Notes: generated from the sequence alone by a model not told the origin. Numbered from the stretch's first letter, positions 37,197 through 46,864 are shown. The stretch is DNA of 64,000 nt from Cellulophaga sp. L1A9 (GCF_009797025.1 NZ_CP047027.1:1488001-1552000); one strand, 5' to 3'. Translations and numbers: made by a program.

Positions 37197-37616
37197 ATGA
37201 TTTCTTTTTTAAAAAAAATCTACTTTGTAGATGATGACCCTATTTTTACCTTCATTTCAAAAAAATTAATGAAAGAAGAACAATTTGGTGCTTCCATAGT
37301 TGCGTTTGAACATGGAAAGGGAGCTATTGAAGCGTTACTAGACTGTGATCAGAAAAATGATCTACTGCCTACCGTAATTTTTCTGGACATTAGTATGCCC
37401 GTTATGAATGGCTGGGAATTTCTTGATAGTTTTCAAGCAGCACCAATTAATAATAAGGAAAAAATTAAAATAGTAGTCATGAGTTCTTCTATCAACCCCT
37501 TAGAAATAGATATGATTAAAAATTACTCGGTTGTTCATGATTATGTTGTAAAACCTATTACACCTGCAGATCTTAATAAAATAAAAGAGTGTTTGGTTAA
37601 CGAATCCCAGGAGTAA
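37197..37616 (+). CDS. Single-domain response regulator (second pair)
   Basis: A 139-residue receiver domain paralogous to the one at 34857: VDDDP (11-15), Asp64 in FLDISMP, MSSSINP and DYVVKPITPAD. It has no output domain. It begins two bases after its kinase. Its last 20 bases overlap the convergent DUF5689 lipoprotein gene, and no terminator is seen there. Confidence 0.9.
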   Translation: MISFLKKIYFVDDDPIFTFISKKLMKEEQFGASIVAFEHGKGAIEALLDCDQKNDLLPTVIFLDISMPVMNGWEFLDSFQAAPINNKEKIKIVVMSSSINPLEIDMIKNYSVVHDYVVKPITPADLNKIKECLVNESQE

Positions 37617-38967
37617 AATCCTCTGGGGCATTTTGGGGCATGTTAATTGTCCCAGAATCACCTGTATCATTATACACATCCCATTCCAAAAATACGAATA
37701 CCGGATTCCCCCTGGTTATTTCTTGATTACGTAAGGCTTTACCATCTTCAAATTCATGTTGGGTGCCAGAACCATCTTCCCCTATAATTCCAAAAACATC
37801 AATAACAGCACCAAAAGGATCTACCAAAACCAGAGTATCATCACCATTAGAATCTGCTGCACTACCCGTGTTTACAACTATATCTGGAGCAAAACCATAC
37901 ACTAAAGTAAATTCTTCTTCATTCGGAGAAATAACCAAAGTAGCTCGAGATTCTAAAATAGTCCCGGTCAAGTCTACCGCAGCACCAACAGTTGTATTTT
38001 CATTGGTATGCCTAAGTAGCTGCCAATTTTTTAAACTTATAGCCGGTCCTGAATTGTATAGTTCAATAAAACGAGCTCCTGAATTATTATCTGGATCGGC
38101 TATTTCACTAATAAAAACACTATTTGAGCTAAATTCATCAATAAAATCCTCACAGCGCTCATTGCTTAATGTTACATCTTTTTCATCTCTAATCACTAAA
38201 AAATAGTCTTCATTTTCATGAAGAAGCAATCCGGTAATTGCTCCGCTTCCTTCAGGTAACATTACATGTTGAAAATCTGAATACCCACTATTTCGCAATC
38301 TAATTTCATGATCTAAGCAATCTATTAAAATCTTATCTGTCTCCTCTTCTTTTACAGCATATGTTTGACCTAATTCTGAATTAGAAAACTCAATTTGAGC
38401 TATACGCACTAATGTATTTCGATAATTTGTCAGATCATCTTCTAAAGAGATTACAGTAGGCTCAATTTCCACAGTATCCTCACAGGAAGGAAATATATGT
38501 TGATTCACGATTGATGCTGGCAATCTCCCCACGGAAGCGTTCCCAAAAGAAGTAAATACACCTCCTATTTTATAAACATCCTTACTTTTCCCTAGATACA
38601 ATCCTTTTAATTTAATTAAAATTTTACTCCCTACAGGGTAAAACAAATGACTATCTCGAACATCTAGTTCTACCTGTAACCCTAGGGTAGGATTCAAAGA
38701 TTTATCTTGAAAATAAAGGGTCCCAAAGAAATTACCGGCTTCATCTGATGAAATCACATACCCTTCAATGACTAAATCGTCTTGTATTTGTACCGTTCCC
38801 TCTTTATACAAGCTAAAAACTTCGAGAAACGTACTATTTGCTACCAGTTCTTTATCACTAGTGGATTGAATTTCATCAAAATCTCTATTTTTTACGCATG
38901 ATGAAGGCAGCATTATAAATAAAATTATCCAGAATATATACTTAAATAAAATTGATGTATTTGCCAT
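37597..38967 (-). CDS. DUF5689 and lamin-tail domain lipoprotein
   Basis: A 456-residue lipoprotein with Cys24 (PSSCVKN). The first 270 residues fit DUF5689, an OB-fold-like domain of Bacteroidota surface proteins (VIEGYVISSDEAGNFFGTLYFQD, given here as VIEGYVISSDEAGNFF). Residues about 285-410 form a lamin-tail domain (VFISEIADPDNNSGARFIEL, LKNWQLLRHT), common in secreted nucleases and surface proteins. It starts seven bases after the TonB receptor at 38975-41704 and is co-transcribed with it. Likely the surface partner of that receptor; ligand not known, nucleic acid is suggested by context. Confidence 0.82.
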   Translation of the reverse strand: MANTSILFKYIFWIILFIMLPSSCVKNRDFDEIQSTSDKELVANSTFLEVFSLYKEGTVQIQDDLVIEGYVISSDEAGNFFGTLYFQDKSLNPTLGLQVELDVRDSHLFYPVGSKILIKLKGLYLGKSKDVYKIGGVFTSFGNASVGRLPASIVNQHIFPSCEDTVEIEPTVISLEDDLTNYRNTLVRIAQIEFSNSELGQTYAVKEEETDKILIDCLDHEIRLRNSGYSDFQHVMLPEGSGAITGLLLHENEDYFLVIRDEKDVTLSNERCEDFIDEFSSNSVFISEIADPDNNSGARFIELYNSGPAISLKNWQLLRHTNENTTVGAAVDLTGTILESRATLVISPNEEEFTLVYGFAPDIVVNTGSAADSNGDDTLVLVDPFGAVIDVFGIIGEDGSGTQHEFEDGKALRNQEITRGNPVFVFLEWDVYNDTGDSGTINMPQNAPEDFTPGIR

Positions 38968-38974
38968 AGTATAA

Positions 38975-41704
38975 TTAAAAACTTATTGCAAAATTTAAAA
39001 AATAGGTCCTTCCGTAACCATACCAATATTTTGGTGCAAAAGACGGAGTGCCACTCAAAGCATCTTGTTTCAGCTGCCCATAATTTCCATTCCTACTTTG
39101 TTCATACCCCCCTGATCTAAAAGCAGTATCAAAAACATTATTTACACTAGCAAAAACACTAATATACTTTCCACTTTTTAACCACGATTTACCACCCACC
39201 AAATTGAGTAAATAAAAATTATCTAATGGTTTTTGCTTTAGTAACGCTGCAACATTTTCATCGGTGGCGTCCGGGAAGTTTATTCCCGTTTCTGGGTCTA
39301 TATAAAAACTCTTTGTTCTAGTAATCGTAGATATATTGGAATAGTTATTCGCTAAATAATTTGCCGTTGCCCCGATCCACCAATATTTAGGATCGCGATA
39401 ATTTATTCCAAGAGCAAATGCTTTTTGTGGACCTTGCGCTAATTTGTAATCTTTAATGTTCGCTAAGCCTAAATCTTTACTCCCTTCCAAATTTATAAGT
39501 TCTTCCTCTGCATCTGCGGTATCAAAATTTATAGTAACATTAGGGTTATTTGCAAAAACATATTTACCTATTGCAGCAACCGCTGTTAGTTGTACGGAAG
39601 AAGAAATTTGATACTCTAGTCCAAGCTCTGTGCCCAATTGTAGCTTATCTACATTAGTTAAAACTTCTTGGACAAAATCTGATCCTACCCCTGCATCCAC
39701 AAAAAAGAAATTTACATCCGTTGCATCTTGAAATCTTGTATAAAAGCCACTAACCCGACCTGTTAATTTTGGATATCGGAAAAAATAGGATCCATCAATA
39801 CTGGTAATCTTTTCTGAATTTAATTCTGGAACAATTTGATTGTTTTCTCTAGGATTAATAAAAACATTCTGCAACACTGGTGGCTTATGTTGCAGCATAG
39901 CATTGGATTCTATCCAGTTACGACCGTTAATCTTATAGGAAACGCCACCTTTAAAACTAAAATTTGAAAAATGAACGTCAGCACTTTTTCCAAAAGAATC
40001 GTTTTCATAACGTTGATTTTTGAACAGCCCATTTCTACCATATTTTATAGACTCCCAATGAGCAGCTATAAATCCCTTCCACCCATTCTCCTCATAATTA
40101 AGCTGTGCAAAAGTTTCTAATTGTTCCGCTTCCATTTTATAATGGTAATTAAAAATATCATTTTCATATTTTTGCAGCGAGCCATTGCTATTGTTTTGCG
40201 TATTTGAAAAAACATCTACATCCTCATGATAATTAGCCCCTAACAAATCATTAATCTCCGCGTAATTCATAGAAGACAAGGATTTATAACCAAACCCGAT
40301 ATCCATTTTAAATTGCTCACCATATGTAATATTTGCTATTGAATTTACCGACAACTGTGTATCTTTTACCACATCATCATACAAAACATACGCAGCTTTA
40401 TCATTCTCATTCGCTTTATAGAGCTGATCCCAATTAAGTTGTGGATTTATAAGAAATCCTTCTTTCGCAGTATTTGCACTTAAAAAGTTTGCACCAATGG
40501 TACTATTGATATAATAACTTGGCAGATATCTATAATATGTAGGATCCGGATTTGGCGCATTATAATATCCTAATCTAGATCTAGAATTAATTCCCCACTG
40601 ATAGCTTACTCCTGTGTTTAATTTAAAATGACTGGTCTCAAAATTATGATTAAACATTAGAATTGGTTCTGCTATTTTACGTTCTCTAGAATTTCTAATT
40701 TCACCCTCCTGTTTGCCCCAATAGGGGTTATACCTACTCCCAATAAGATTAAAAACTTCTTCCGTAACAGCAGAAGACCTTCCTCTTCTATTAGACGCCA
40801 TTATGCCAGTAAACAATAAGCTATTCTTTGAATTGATCTGGTATTCCACAGCTCCAAAGAAAGAATAAGCATCATAAAGTGTACCTTCAACATATCCCTC
40901 TTTAGACCATCTTCTAGAACCAGAAACACTATAACTGAGTCCTTTTTCTGAAACTTTAGAAGTATATGTAGCCATAATCCTTGCCCCATAAGTTCTATTG
41001 GATGCGGAAGATGATATCCTAATTCCTGGACGAAATGTTGATGGTCTTGTTGAAATATTTGTGGTACCTAAAGTACCTCCAAAATTATATGCGGATGCTG
41101 ACAGCCCATTGCTAAATTGCTGATTTCTAGTTACATCATTTAAACCACCCCAGTTGTTCCATTGTGGTCTGCCATCATAAAATTTATTCATGGTTATTCC
41201 ATTCAGCAATACTTTTCCGTTTTGTGAATCATAGCCTCTAACTCTAAAAAATGCTTGGCCAAAATCAAATGCTGCGCGTTGCAGAAAAATATCCTTGGTT
41301 GCCTGCAACAATCCCACAGAACTTGCACTTTGTTCATCATCATGAATCTCTGCCTCTGTTAGCGTTATTAAATTATCTGTTAATTCTGTCCTTATATCCT
41401 TCTCTAAATATAAAATTCCTAAATCGATATTTTGTACGCCAACACTAATGGGCACCCTTTTTACAATATAATCTGAAGATTGAAAACTTAGAATATAATC
41501 ACTCGAATCAGGAAGTATTATTGAGAAAATACCATCTTTATCCGTAAAGGAATAAGTACTAGTTTTTTCGACTATAATACGAATACCAACCAGAGCGTTC
41601 TTCTGATGCTTGTCTAAAACCTGAGCGGTTACCGTACTATTGCCTTGTGAAGAGCACAAGTTATATACTGCGAAAATTAAAATAAATAAATAAATTTTTC
41701 GCAT
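38975..41704 (-). CDS. TonB-dependent receptor, nuclease-linked (paralogue A)
   Basis: A 909-residue receptor with a signal peptide (about 1-19), a carboxypeptidase-D-like domain (about 24-105), plug and barrel. The plug has VLLNGITMNKFYDGRPQWNN followed by WGGLNDVTRNQQF, and the protein ends YGYGRTYFLNFAISF. The NWGGL block and terminal GYGRT are shared with the receptor at 46865, so these two are one subfamily and likely import related substrates. It diverges from the secreted endonuclease/exonuclease/phosphatase gene at 41823 and is operonic with the DUF5689 lipoprotein. No SusD is present. Confidence 0.87.
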   Translation of the reverse strand: MRKIYLFILIFAVYNLCSSQGNSTVTAQVLDKHQKNALVGIRIIVEKTSTYSFTDKDGIFSIILPDSSDYILSFQSSDYIVKRVPISVGVQNIDLGILYLEKDIRTELTDNLITLTEAEIHDDEQSASSVGLLQATKDIFLQRAAFDFGQAFFRVRGYDSQNGKVLLNGITMNKFYDGRPQWNNWGGLNDVTRNQQFSNGLSASAYNFGGTLGTTNISTRPSTFRPGIRISSSASNRTYGARIMATYTSKVSEKGLSYSVSGSRRWSKEGYVEGTLYDAYSFFGAVEYQINSKNSLLFTGIMASNRRGRSSAVTEEVFNLIGSRYNPYWGKQEGEIRNSRERKIAEPILMFNHNFETSHFKLNTGVSYQWGINSRSRLGYYNAPNPDPTYYRYLPSYYINSTIGANFLSANTAKEGFLINPQLNWDQLYKANENDKAAYVLYDDVVKDTQLSVNSIANITYGEQFKMDIGFGYKSLSSMNYAEINDLLGANYHEDVDVFSNTQNNSNGSLQKYENDIFNYHYKMEAEQLETFAQLNYEENGWKGFIAAHWESIKYGRNGLFKNQRYENDSFGKSADVHFSNFSFKGGVSYKINGRNWIESNAMLQHKPPVLQNVFINPRENNQIVPELNSEKITSIDGSYFFRYPKLTGRVSGFYTRFQDATDVNFFFVDAGVGSDFVQEVLTNVDKLQLGTELGLEYQISSSVQLTAVAAIGKYVFANNPNVTINFDTADAEEELINLEGSKDLGLANIKDYKLAQGPQKAFALGINYRDPKYWWIGATANYLANNYSNISTITRTKSFYIDPETGINFPDATDENVAALLKQKPLDNFYLLNLVGGKSWLKSGKYISVFASVNNVFDTAFRSGGYEQSRNGNYGQLKQDALSGTPSFAPKYWYGYGRTYFLNFAISF

Positions 41705-41781
41705 GTTAATAGATACAATTACAGGTATTTACGGAGTAATATAAGAATATTATTGTTAATATTACAAAATAATTAAACTAA

Positions 41782-41796
41782 ATTCGATTAACGAAT
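41782..41796. promoter_or_regulatory. Inverted repeat between divergent receptor and nuclease genes
   Basis: ATTCG-ATTAA-CGAAT is a perfect 5-5-5 inverted repeat, 27 bases before the nuclease start and 78 before the receptor start. The position fits a shared operator for both directions, but the arms are short. Confidence 0.3.
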
Positions 41797-41822
41797 ACCT
41801 GTTTTAAATACTAAGTCAAGAA

Positions 41823-42866
41823 ATGAATAAACTACTTTTTGTATTTTTACTGCTTATATACTTCAATCTACACGCTCAGAAAAAGAGCTATAAAATACGA
41901 ACTATCGCATTTTACAATGTAGAGAATTTATTCGACCTGAAGAATGACAGTCTTACCTATGACGATGATAGAACACCTGAAGGTAAAGATCACTGGACGA
42001 TGGATCGCTACCAAAAAAAACTAACAAATGTTTCTAAAGTATTATCAGAAATAGGTCGCAGCGTTTCCAAAAACTCGCCAGACATTATAGGTTTGTGCGA
42101 AGTAGAAAACCAACAGGTAGTAGAAGATTTAGTATATCATAAAAATTTACAAGACAAAAACTATGGGATTATACATTTTGATTCCCCCGACGAAAGAGGA
42201 ATTGATGTAGCACTACTCTATAAGAAAAATGCATTTATCCCTACGTCATTTAAAAGCCAACGCTTGTTATTACAAAATAATGAAGGTTTTAGAGACTATA
42301 CAAGAGACCAATTAGTGGTTGGGGGCTTATTAGACAATGAACAAATCTATTTTATTATTAACCACTGGCCTTCTAGAAGCGGTGGAGAGGCTAGAAGTAA
42401 ACCAAACAGGATAGAAGCTGCAAAACTAAATAAACGCATCATAGACTCTATTACAAGGAATGATGCGAATGCTAAAATTATAAGTATGGGCGATTTAAAT
42501 GACGACCCAACAAGCGATAGTTTAAAAAAAATACTTAAAGCCAAAGGAGACATAAACAAGCTAGAAGAAAAGGACCTTTACAATCCCATGGAAAAGTTGC
42601 TAAAAAAAGGAATAGGCTCATTGGCCTACAGAGATAAATGGAATTTATTCGATCAGTTCTTTTTTACCAGTAATTTAATTTCAGACAAAAAAGGACATTT
42701 TTCATTTTGGAAAGCAGGAGTATTCACACCTACTTATTTATTAGATCCATCAGGAAGATATAAAGGATACCCATTACGCACCTATGCCGGTGGTAATTAT
42801 GTAGGCGGGTATAGTGATCATTTTCCCGTATACATGTATTTGATTAAACCCGCCCTTAATCAATGA
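41823..42866 (+). CDS. Secreted endonuclease/exonuclease/phosphatase family protein
   Basis: A 347-residue exported protein: signal peptide about 1-18 (NLHAQ), then the EEP fold with FYNVENLFD, IIGLCEVEN (metal Glu), RGIDVALLY, INHWPSRSGGEARSKPNR, MGDLNDDP and the terminal YSDHFPV (catalytic Asp-His). The INHWPSR and GGYSDHFPV forms are typical of secreted Bacteroidota members that probably cut nucleic acids or phosphodiesters outside the inner membrane. It faces away from the TonB receptor and has a terminator directly after it. Confidence 0.88.
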   Translation: MNKLLFVFLLLIYFNLHAQKKSYKIRTIAFYNVENLFDLKNDSLTYDDDRTPEGKDHWTMDRYQKKLTNVSKVLSEIGRSVSKNSPDIIGLCEVENQQVVEDLVYHKNLQDKNYGIIHFDSPDERGIDVALLYKKNAFIPTSFKSQRLLLQNNEGFRDYTRDQLVVGGLLDNEQIYFIINHWPSRSGGEARSKPNRIEAAKLNKRIIDSITRNDANAKIISMGDLNDDPTSDSLKKILKAKGDINKLEEKDLYNPMEKLLKKGIGSLAYRDKWNLFDQFFFTSNLISDKKGHFSFWKAGVFTPTYLLDPSGRYKGYPLRTYAGGNYVGGYSDHFPVYMYLIKPALNQ

Positions 42867-42875
42867 GTTCGGGAA

Positions 42876-42918
42876 ATAAAGAAAGCTTTAAGGTTATCCT
42901 CAAAGCTTTCTTTATTGG
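42876..42918. terminator. Terminator between the secreted nuclease and the cytochrome-like gene
   Basis: AAAGAAAGCTTT (42878-42889) pairs with AAAGCTTTCTTT (42902-42913); AGG/CCT extends the stem inward past one mismatch. T-rich flanks occur on both sides, so it can serve the plus-strand nuclease gene and the convergent minus-strand gene. Confidence 0.75.
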
Positions 42919-42947
42919 GATTTTACTCCGTTTAATGTCAACTATTT

Positions 42948-43388
42948 TTAAGCAAACCATTGCGCCCAAGGAAGGCGACTTAATATTAAAACCAATCCTA
43001 TTCCGTAGAAAATTGCAATAGTTTTAAACTTACGTTTTGCTTCCATAATTTTCTTATGCTTAGACCATCCTATAGTAATAAACACTAAGGCTATAATATT
43101 AATAAACGGATGTTCCACGGCCAATAAACGTGCTGCAGAAGTTAAGCCACCCATTCCAAATTCGCTAATGGCATAAAAACCTTTAGGCGACACAAAGTAT
43201 AGGATGATACCGATCAATAGTTGTATGTGTGCTAGAATAAGTGCAAAAAGACTAATTCTAAAATCTTTTTCTAAAGTAAACATCTTGTTACCCGTAAAAC
43301 CAATTATGGCATTAATTACGGCTATCACCAACACTATCAGAACGATATAAGCAAAAAAGGAGTGCAGGTTATAAATAATTTCGTACAT
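42948..43388 (-). CDS. Four-helix membrane protein, cytochrome b-like
   Basis: A 146-residue protein with four membrane helices (about 9-31, 44-66, 90-108, 122-140). Histidines at 9, 54, 93 and 111 lie in or at the ends of the helices and could bind heme b; Bacteroidota homologues are often labelled cytochrome B for this reason. No partner redox gene is adjacent. It separates the two halves of the nuclease/TonB locus. Function not established. Confidence 0.65.
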   Translation of the reverse strand: MYEIIYNLHSFFAYIVLIVLVIAVINAIIGFTGNKMFTLEKDFRISLFALILAHIQLLIGIILYFVSPKGFYAISEFGMGGLTSAARLLAVEHPFINIIALVFITIGWSKHKKIMEAKRKFKTIAIFYGIGLVLILSRLPWAQWFA

Positions 43389-43434
43389 ATTTTTAATTTT
43401 AATTAGTTCCCCTAAAAATACTAAAATTTAAGCA

Positions 43435-43466
43435 CAAAAAAACCCTGCTGAATAGCAGGGTTTTAA
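43435..43466. terminator. Intrinsic terminator of the endonuclease I gene
   Basis: AAAACCCTGCT (43439-43449) pairs perfectly with AGCAGGGTTTT (43454-43464) around a four-base loop. On the minus strand a run of T follows. It starts a few bases after the stop codon at 43472. Confidence 0.9.
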
Positions 43467-43471
43467 AAATA

Positions 43472-45073
43472 TTACCATTTATTTTGAGCAGAGGCACCTC
43501 CCCAGATAAGGGTGGCCAAATATGGATTATCTATAAAAGGGTTTCTATTGCCTTGTGCAGCATAAATAACATTATTACGCTGCTCTTCAAATTCAGATAC
43601 TGGATCTGCAATATTCCAAGATAGAAAAAGCTCTAATTCACCAACACGACTAAAAGATTCTCCATAACGAATGTTTAAATACATTACCATTCTAGCTACA
43701 TCTCCCCTCCAATCATCACCAGGGTACCAAGAATTATTATTAACTAATGCATAACCACCAGAGCTATCAGTATATGGGTAATTTAATCTTTCAGAATTAA
43801 CAGCATCGTCTGCCGCTCTTAAATGATGTAAATCTGTAACAGCATCTGTAGAAGTTAGTAGTGACTGCGGATATATATGTTCCGTATTAAAGGTTTGTGG
43901 AGAATATGAATTAATTCCCGAGGTGTATTCTTCCCAATATCTACTTTCACCTGAATACATAAGAGTTACATTATCTTGATTAACTAAATCAGCATCAGCA
44001 TTATATAAATATAAATGACGTTGAGAATACGATAATATTGTAGTGTGCATTGATTTTGTATGAGTTTCAATTTCATCATACATTACATCTGCATTATCTG
44101 TAAATAATACTCCATCATAATATTCTTGCAAGTCTTCACTAATATTAAAACTTAACGATTTTATTACTGTAACTGTAACCGTTGCTGTAACACATGTGGC
44201 ACTTGGAGAATCATCATCACAAAGTGTATAAGTAAATGTATCATCACCTTCAAAATCTGTTAATGTAGAGTAACTTACAGTTCCATCTGCATTTAAAGTA
44301 ACTGTTCCTTGGGCAGTTGAATCATCAATTGAACTAATTTCAGCTTCGTCAAAAATACCATCATTAGACAAAACATCTAATATATTACCTGATGTGTTTT
44401 CTGATATAAAAAAAGTATCATCATCAGCAACAGGTTCACCATCATCAACAACAGTTATAGTAACTACAGCTGTTGAACAAGTTGGCGTATCATCATTATC
44501 ACAAATGGTATATGTAAAAACTTCGTTACCTACAAAACCATTTAGTGCTGTATAACTAATAGAATTATCATCATTTAGTATAATAGTTCCAGTGATTCCA
44601 TCAGTATTTATACTTTCTAAAACTGCTCCATCTACTATTATATCATTTTCTAATAAAGATGTAATTTCTAACGTAGAATTCTCAACGGTTTCAAATTCAT
44701 CATCAACAGCTACTGCTTCTCCTTCATCATTAACAGTAATAGTAACCGTAGCAGTTGAACAATTCGGTGTTGACAGAACATCACAAATTGTGTAAGTAAA
44801 ACTATCTGTGCCAACAAAATTAGTTGGAGGTGTATAAACAAAAGAACTACTTAGTCTTTCAACTATTGTACCTCCATTCTCAGATTCAGCATCATAGCTT
44901 GTAATTGTTGCTTGATTATTTAACTCATCATTCTCTAATATTAATAAAGTAATTGTAGTATTTTCTATACTTATTGCACTATCATTAAAAGCTACAGGTG
45001 GGTCAACTACAGTTTCAACAGAGCTACAACCATATAGTAGTAATGATATAAAGATTGCATATATATACTTCAT
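43472..45073 (-). CDS. Secreted endonuclease I with three Ig-like (Big_9/cadherin-like) repeats
   Basis: A 533-residue lipoprotein with Cys16 (LLYGCSSVE). Residues about 25-310 hold three tandem repeats of roughly 95 residues, each with the pattern ENDxxxxAxxxS...GTxxxNxDGxxxYTxxxxFxGxDxFTYTICD and ending TATVTITV; these are Big_9/VCBS-like extracellular domains. The C-terminal 210 residues are an endonuclease I domain: NTEHIYPQSLL, DLHHLRAADDAVNSERLN, GDDWRGDVARMVMYL and QGNRNPFIDNP. It is probably a cell-surface, metal-dependent DNase/RNase. A terminator separates it from the upstream lipoprotein gene, so it may have its own promoter. Confidence 0.9.
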   Translation of the reverse strand: MKYIYAIFISLLLYGCSSVETVVDPPVAFNDSAISIENTTITLLILENDELNNQATITSYDAESENGGTIVERLSSSFVYTPPTNFVGTDSFTYTICDVLSTPNCSTATVTITVNDEGEAVAVDDEFETVENSTLEITSLLENDIIVDGAVLESINTDGITGTIILNDDNSISYTALNGFVGNEVFTYTICDNDDTPTCSTAVVTITVVDDGEPVADDDTFFISENTSGNILDVLSNDGIFDEAEISSIDDSTAQGTVTLNADGTVSYSTLTDFEGDDTFTYTLCDDDSPSATCVTATVTVTVIKSLSFNISEDLQEYYDGVLFTDNADVMYDEIETHTKSMHTTILSYSQRHLYLYNADADLVNQDNVTLMYSGESRYWEEYTSGINSYSPQTFNTEHIYPQSLLTSTDAVTDLHHLRAADDAVNSERLNYPYTDSSGGYALVNNNSWYPGDDWRGDVARMVMYLNIRYGESFSRVGELELFLSWNIADPVSEFEEQRNNVIYAAQGNRNPFIDNPYLATLIWGGASAQNKW

Positions 45074-45092
45074 AATAATTTAAATTTATTTA

Positions 45093-45127
45093 AGTTAAAA
45101 AAACCGCTTCTTTCGAAGCGGTTTTAA
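45093..45127 (-). terminator. Intrinsic terminator of the receptor/repeat-lipoprotein operon
   Basis: AAAACCGCTTC (45100-45110) pairs perfectly with GAAGCGGTTTT (45115-45125). The minus-strand loop is GAAA, and seven T follow. It lies between the repeat lipoprotein and endonuclease I, on the strand of both. Confidence 0.9.
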
Positions 45128-45157
45128 ATTATATATTAAAATAACTAGTACTTAGAT

Positions 45158-46852
45158 TTAATTATTATCAACCCAAACACCGCCTGTTTTAATTAAACTA
45201 AATGTCTCAGCAGTAGTTGAACCATTGTAAATAACAAATACCACATCGTATTTTTGACCTTCTTCTGCACTTGGATCAATACTATCCAGCAACACGTTAA
45301 AAGCTTCAACTAACATCTCATCAGTCCATTCAGCTGCATTACCAACTCTCCTATCGAAGTTACTATAGTTTGCAACACTACCTGTAGCATCAGGATATAC
45401 ATCTGAAAATGCATCAGCAATTAATGTATAATCAGCTGACAACAATGTATAAACAATAGTATTATCAGGTAACCATTCACCATCTTCAAAACCATATTGA
45501 AAAGTTGTAGCCTCAACATCTTCTGGTATAGACCAATTTGTACCATCAAAATTGGCTATACTATACTTTTCATTTGTTGAACCATCATAATATTCATATT
45601 GAACACTAACAGTATCACCTGACTGAGCATATGGTAATAATGATTTTAAGAAAATTTCTAACTTGTAAATAGAGCTACTATCAAAATTTCCATAACTTAA
45701 ATCTAAAAGTTCATAATCACTTTCTGTTACTAAATAAGGGAACTCCCATTCTCCATTATTTTTTGCAACGATAGCTTCAATTTCTGCTGTTGATTCTTCA
45801 GATACAATATCAGAATATATATAAACACCTGAGCTATACTCTAAAGTAATAGTTTCAGTAACAGCTGAACCATTATATATATCATAAGTAACAACATAAA
45901 TATCACCTTCAGTTGATGCAGGTAATACAAGATTAACAGCTTCAAGAATCATATCATCACTCCAGTAAGCATCATTATCAGTTCTTCTTTCAAAATTACT
46001 ATATGATCCGACACTCGCAGCTGGCTCAGGATATGTAGAAGCCAATTCTGTACCAACTGTGTCATAATCATCACCAGTAAATGTATATTCTGTTCCTAGA
46101 GCATCCGCAACATCAACCGTAACATCTTCTAATTCTAAAAATGAATAACCATTGTACTGAACAACTAAAGACTCTGTTCCACTAGATCCATTATATATTG
46201 CAAACGAAACTGAAAGAACTTCACCAGAAGTATAATCATCTCCAAAAAGAATACTAAGGCCCTCAACAATCATACTATTAGACCAATATGAGTCATTATC
46301 TTCTCTTCTTTCAAAATTTGAAAAGCTACTTGCACTGTCTGCAGCATCAGGATATTTTGAACTTAAGGCATTCCCTATAGTCACGAAATCATCGCTAGTT
46401 AGAGTATAAAAATCTACTGCAGCATTATAAGTTAAAGCAACAAAAGTTCCTTCACTCGCTGTTTCATAACTAGTAGATAAATAATCATCTATACCATAAA
46501 CATTACTTAAAGTCTCTGAAGTCGATAGTGTTTCTACTTCTGAAGGACTAAATAAATCATAAGTAACATTTATTAAAGAACCCTCACCTAATACTGGATG
46601 AGTAGAAGCTAAGATTATTGGTATAACTTCTTGTGCTAACTCTTCAGATGCAAAGTATTCTACAGAATCAATTTCTGTTGCAACTAATTCATAATCATCT
46701 TCAGTAAGTGTATAATCAAGTGATCCTGATATAAAATCTACACCTTCTATTCCACCATTTGCATCTATGTCATCATAGATTTCATCCATAGGATCACACG
46801 AAGTAAACAACGTAGCTCCTAAAATTAATAAGTAATATATTGCCTTTTTCAT
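45158..46852 (-). CDS. Five-repeat acidic lipoprotein of a TonB operon, family unrecognised
   Basis: A 564-residue lipoprotein with Cys19 (FTSCDPMD). It is built of five imperfect repeats at about 46-109, 149-240, 256-346, 373-445 and 468-562. Each opens like YTLTxDDYxxVxxxL, and three carry a block YSNFxRRxxNxxxWSxxMxxEA followed by VxFxIYNGSxxxE. The protein is very acidic. The repeat is not one I can name. It starts 12 bases after the TonB receptor at 46865 and occupies the place where a SusD-like binding lipoprotein would sit, so a surface ligand-binding role is likely. Endonuclease I follows after a terminator. Confidence 0.8.
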   Translation of the reverse strand: MKKAIYYLLILGATLFTSCDPMDEIYDDIDANGGIEGVDFISGSLDYTLTEDDYELVATEIDSVEYFASEELAQEVIPIILASTHPVLGEGSLINVTYDLFSPSEVETLSTSETLSNVYGIDDYLSTSYETASEGTFVALTYNAAVDFYTLTSDDFVTIGNALSSKYPDAADSASSFSNFERREDNDSYWSNSMIVEGLSILFGDDYTSGEVLSVSFAIYNGSSGTESLVVQYNGYSFLELEDVTVDVADALGTEYTFTGDDYDTVGTELASTYPEPAASVGSYSNFERRTDNDAYWSDDMILEAVNLVLPASTEGDIYVVTYDIYNGSAVTETITLEYSSGVYIYSDIVSEESTAEIEAIVAKNNGEWEFPYLVTESDYELLDLSYGNFDSSSIYKLEIFLKSLLPYAQSGDTVSVQYEYYDGSTNEKYSIANFDGTNWSIPEDVEATTFQYGFEDGEWLPDNTIVYTLLSADYTLIADAFSDVYPDATGSVANYSNFDRRVGNAAEWTDEMLVEAFNVLLDSIDPSAEEGQKYDVVFVIYNGSTTAETFSLIKTGGVWVDNN

Positions 46853-46864
46853 TTTGATTTTTTT

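Noticed and set aside
37763..38206. A 147-codon open frame on the plus strand
   Set aside because: Antisense to the DUF5689/lamin-tail lipoprotein, low-complexity translation, no signal peptide or motif.
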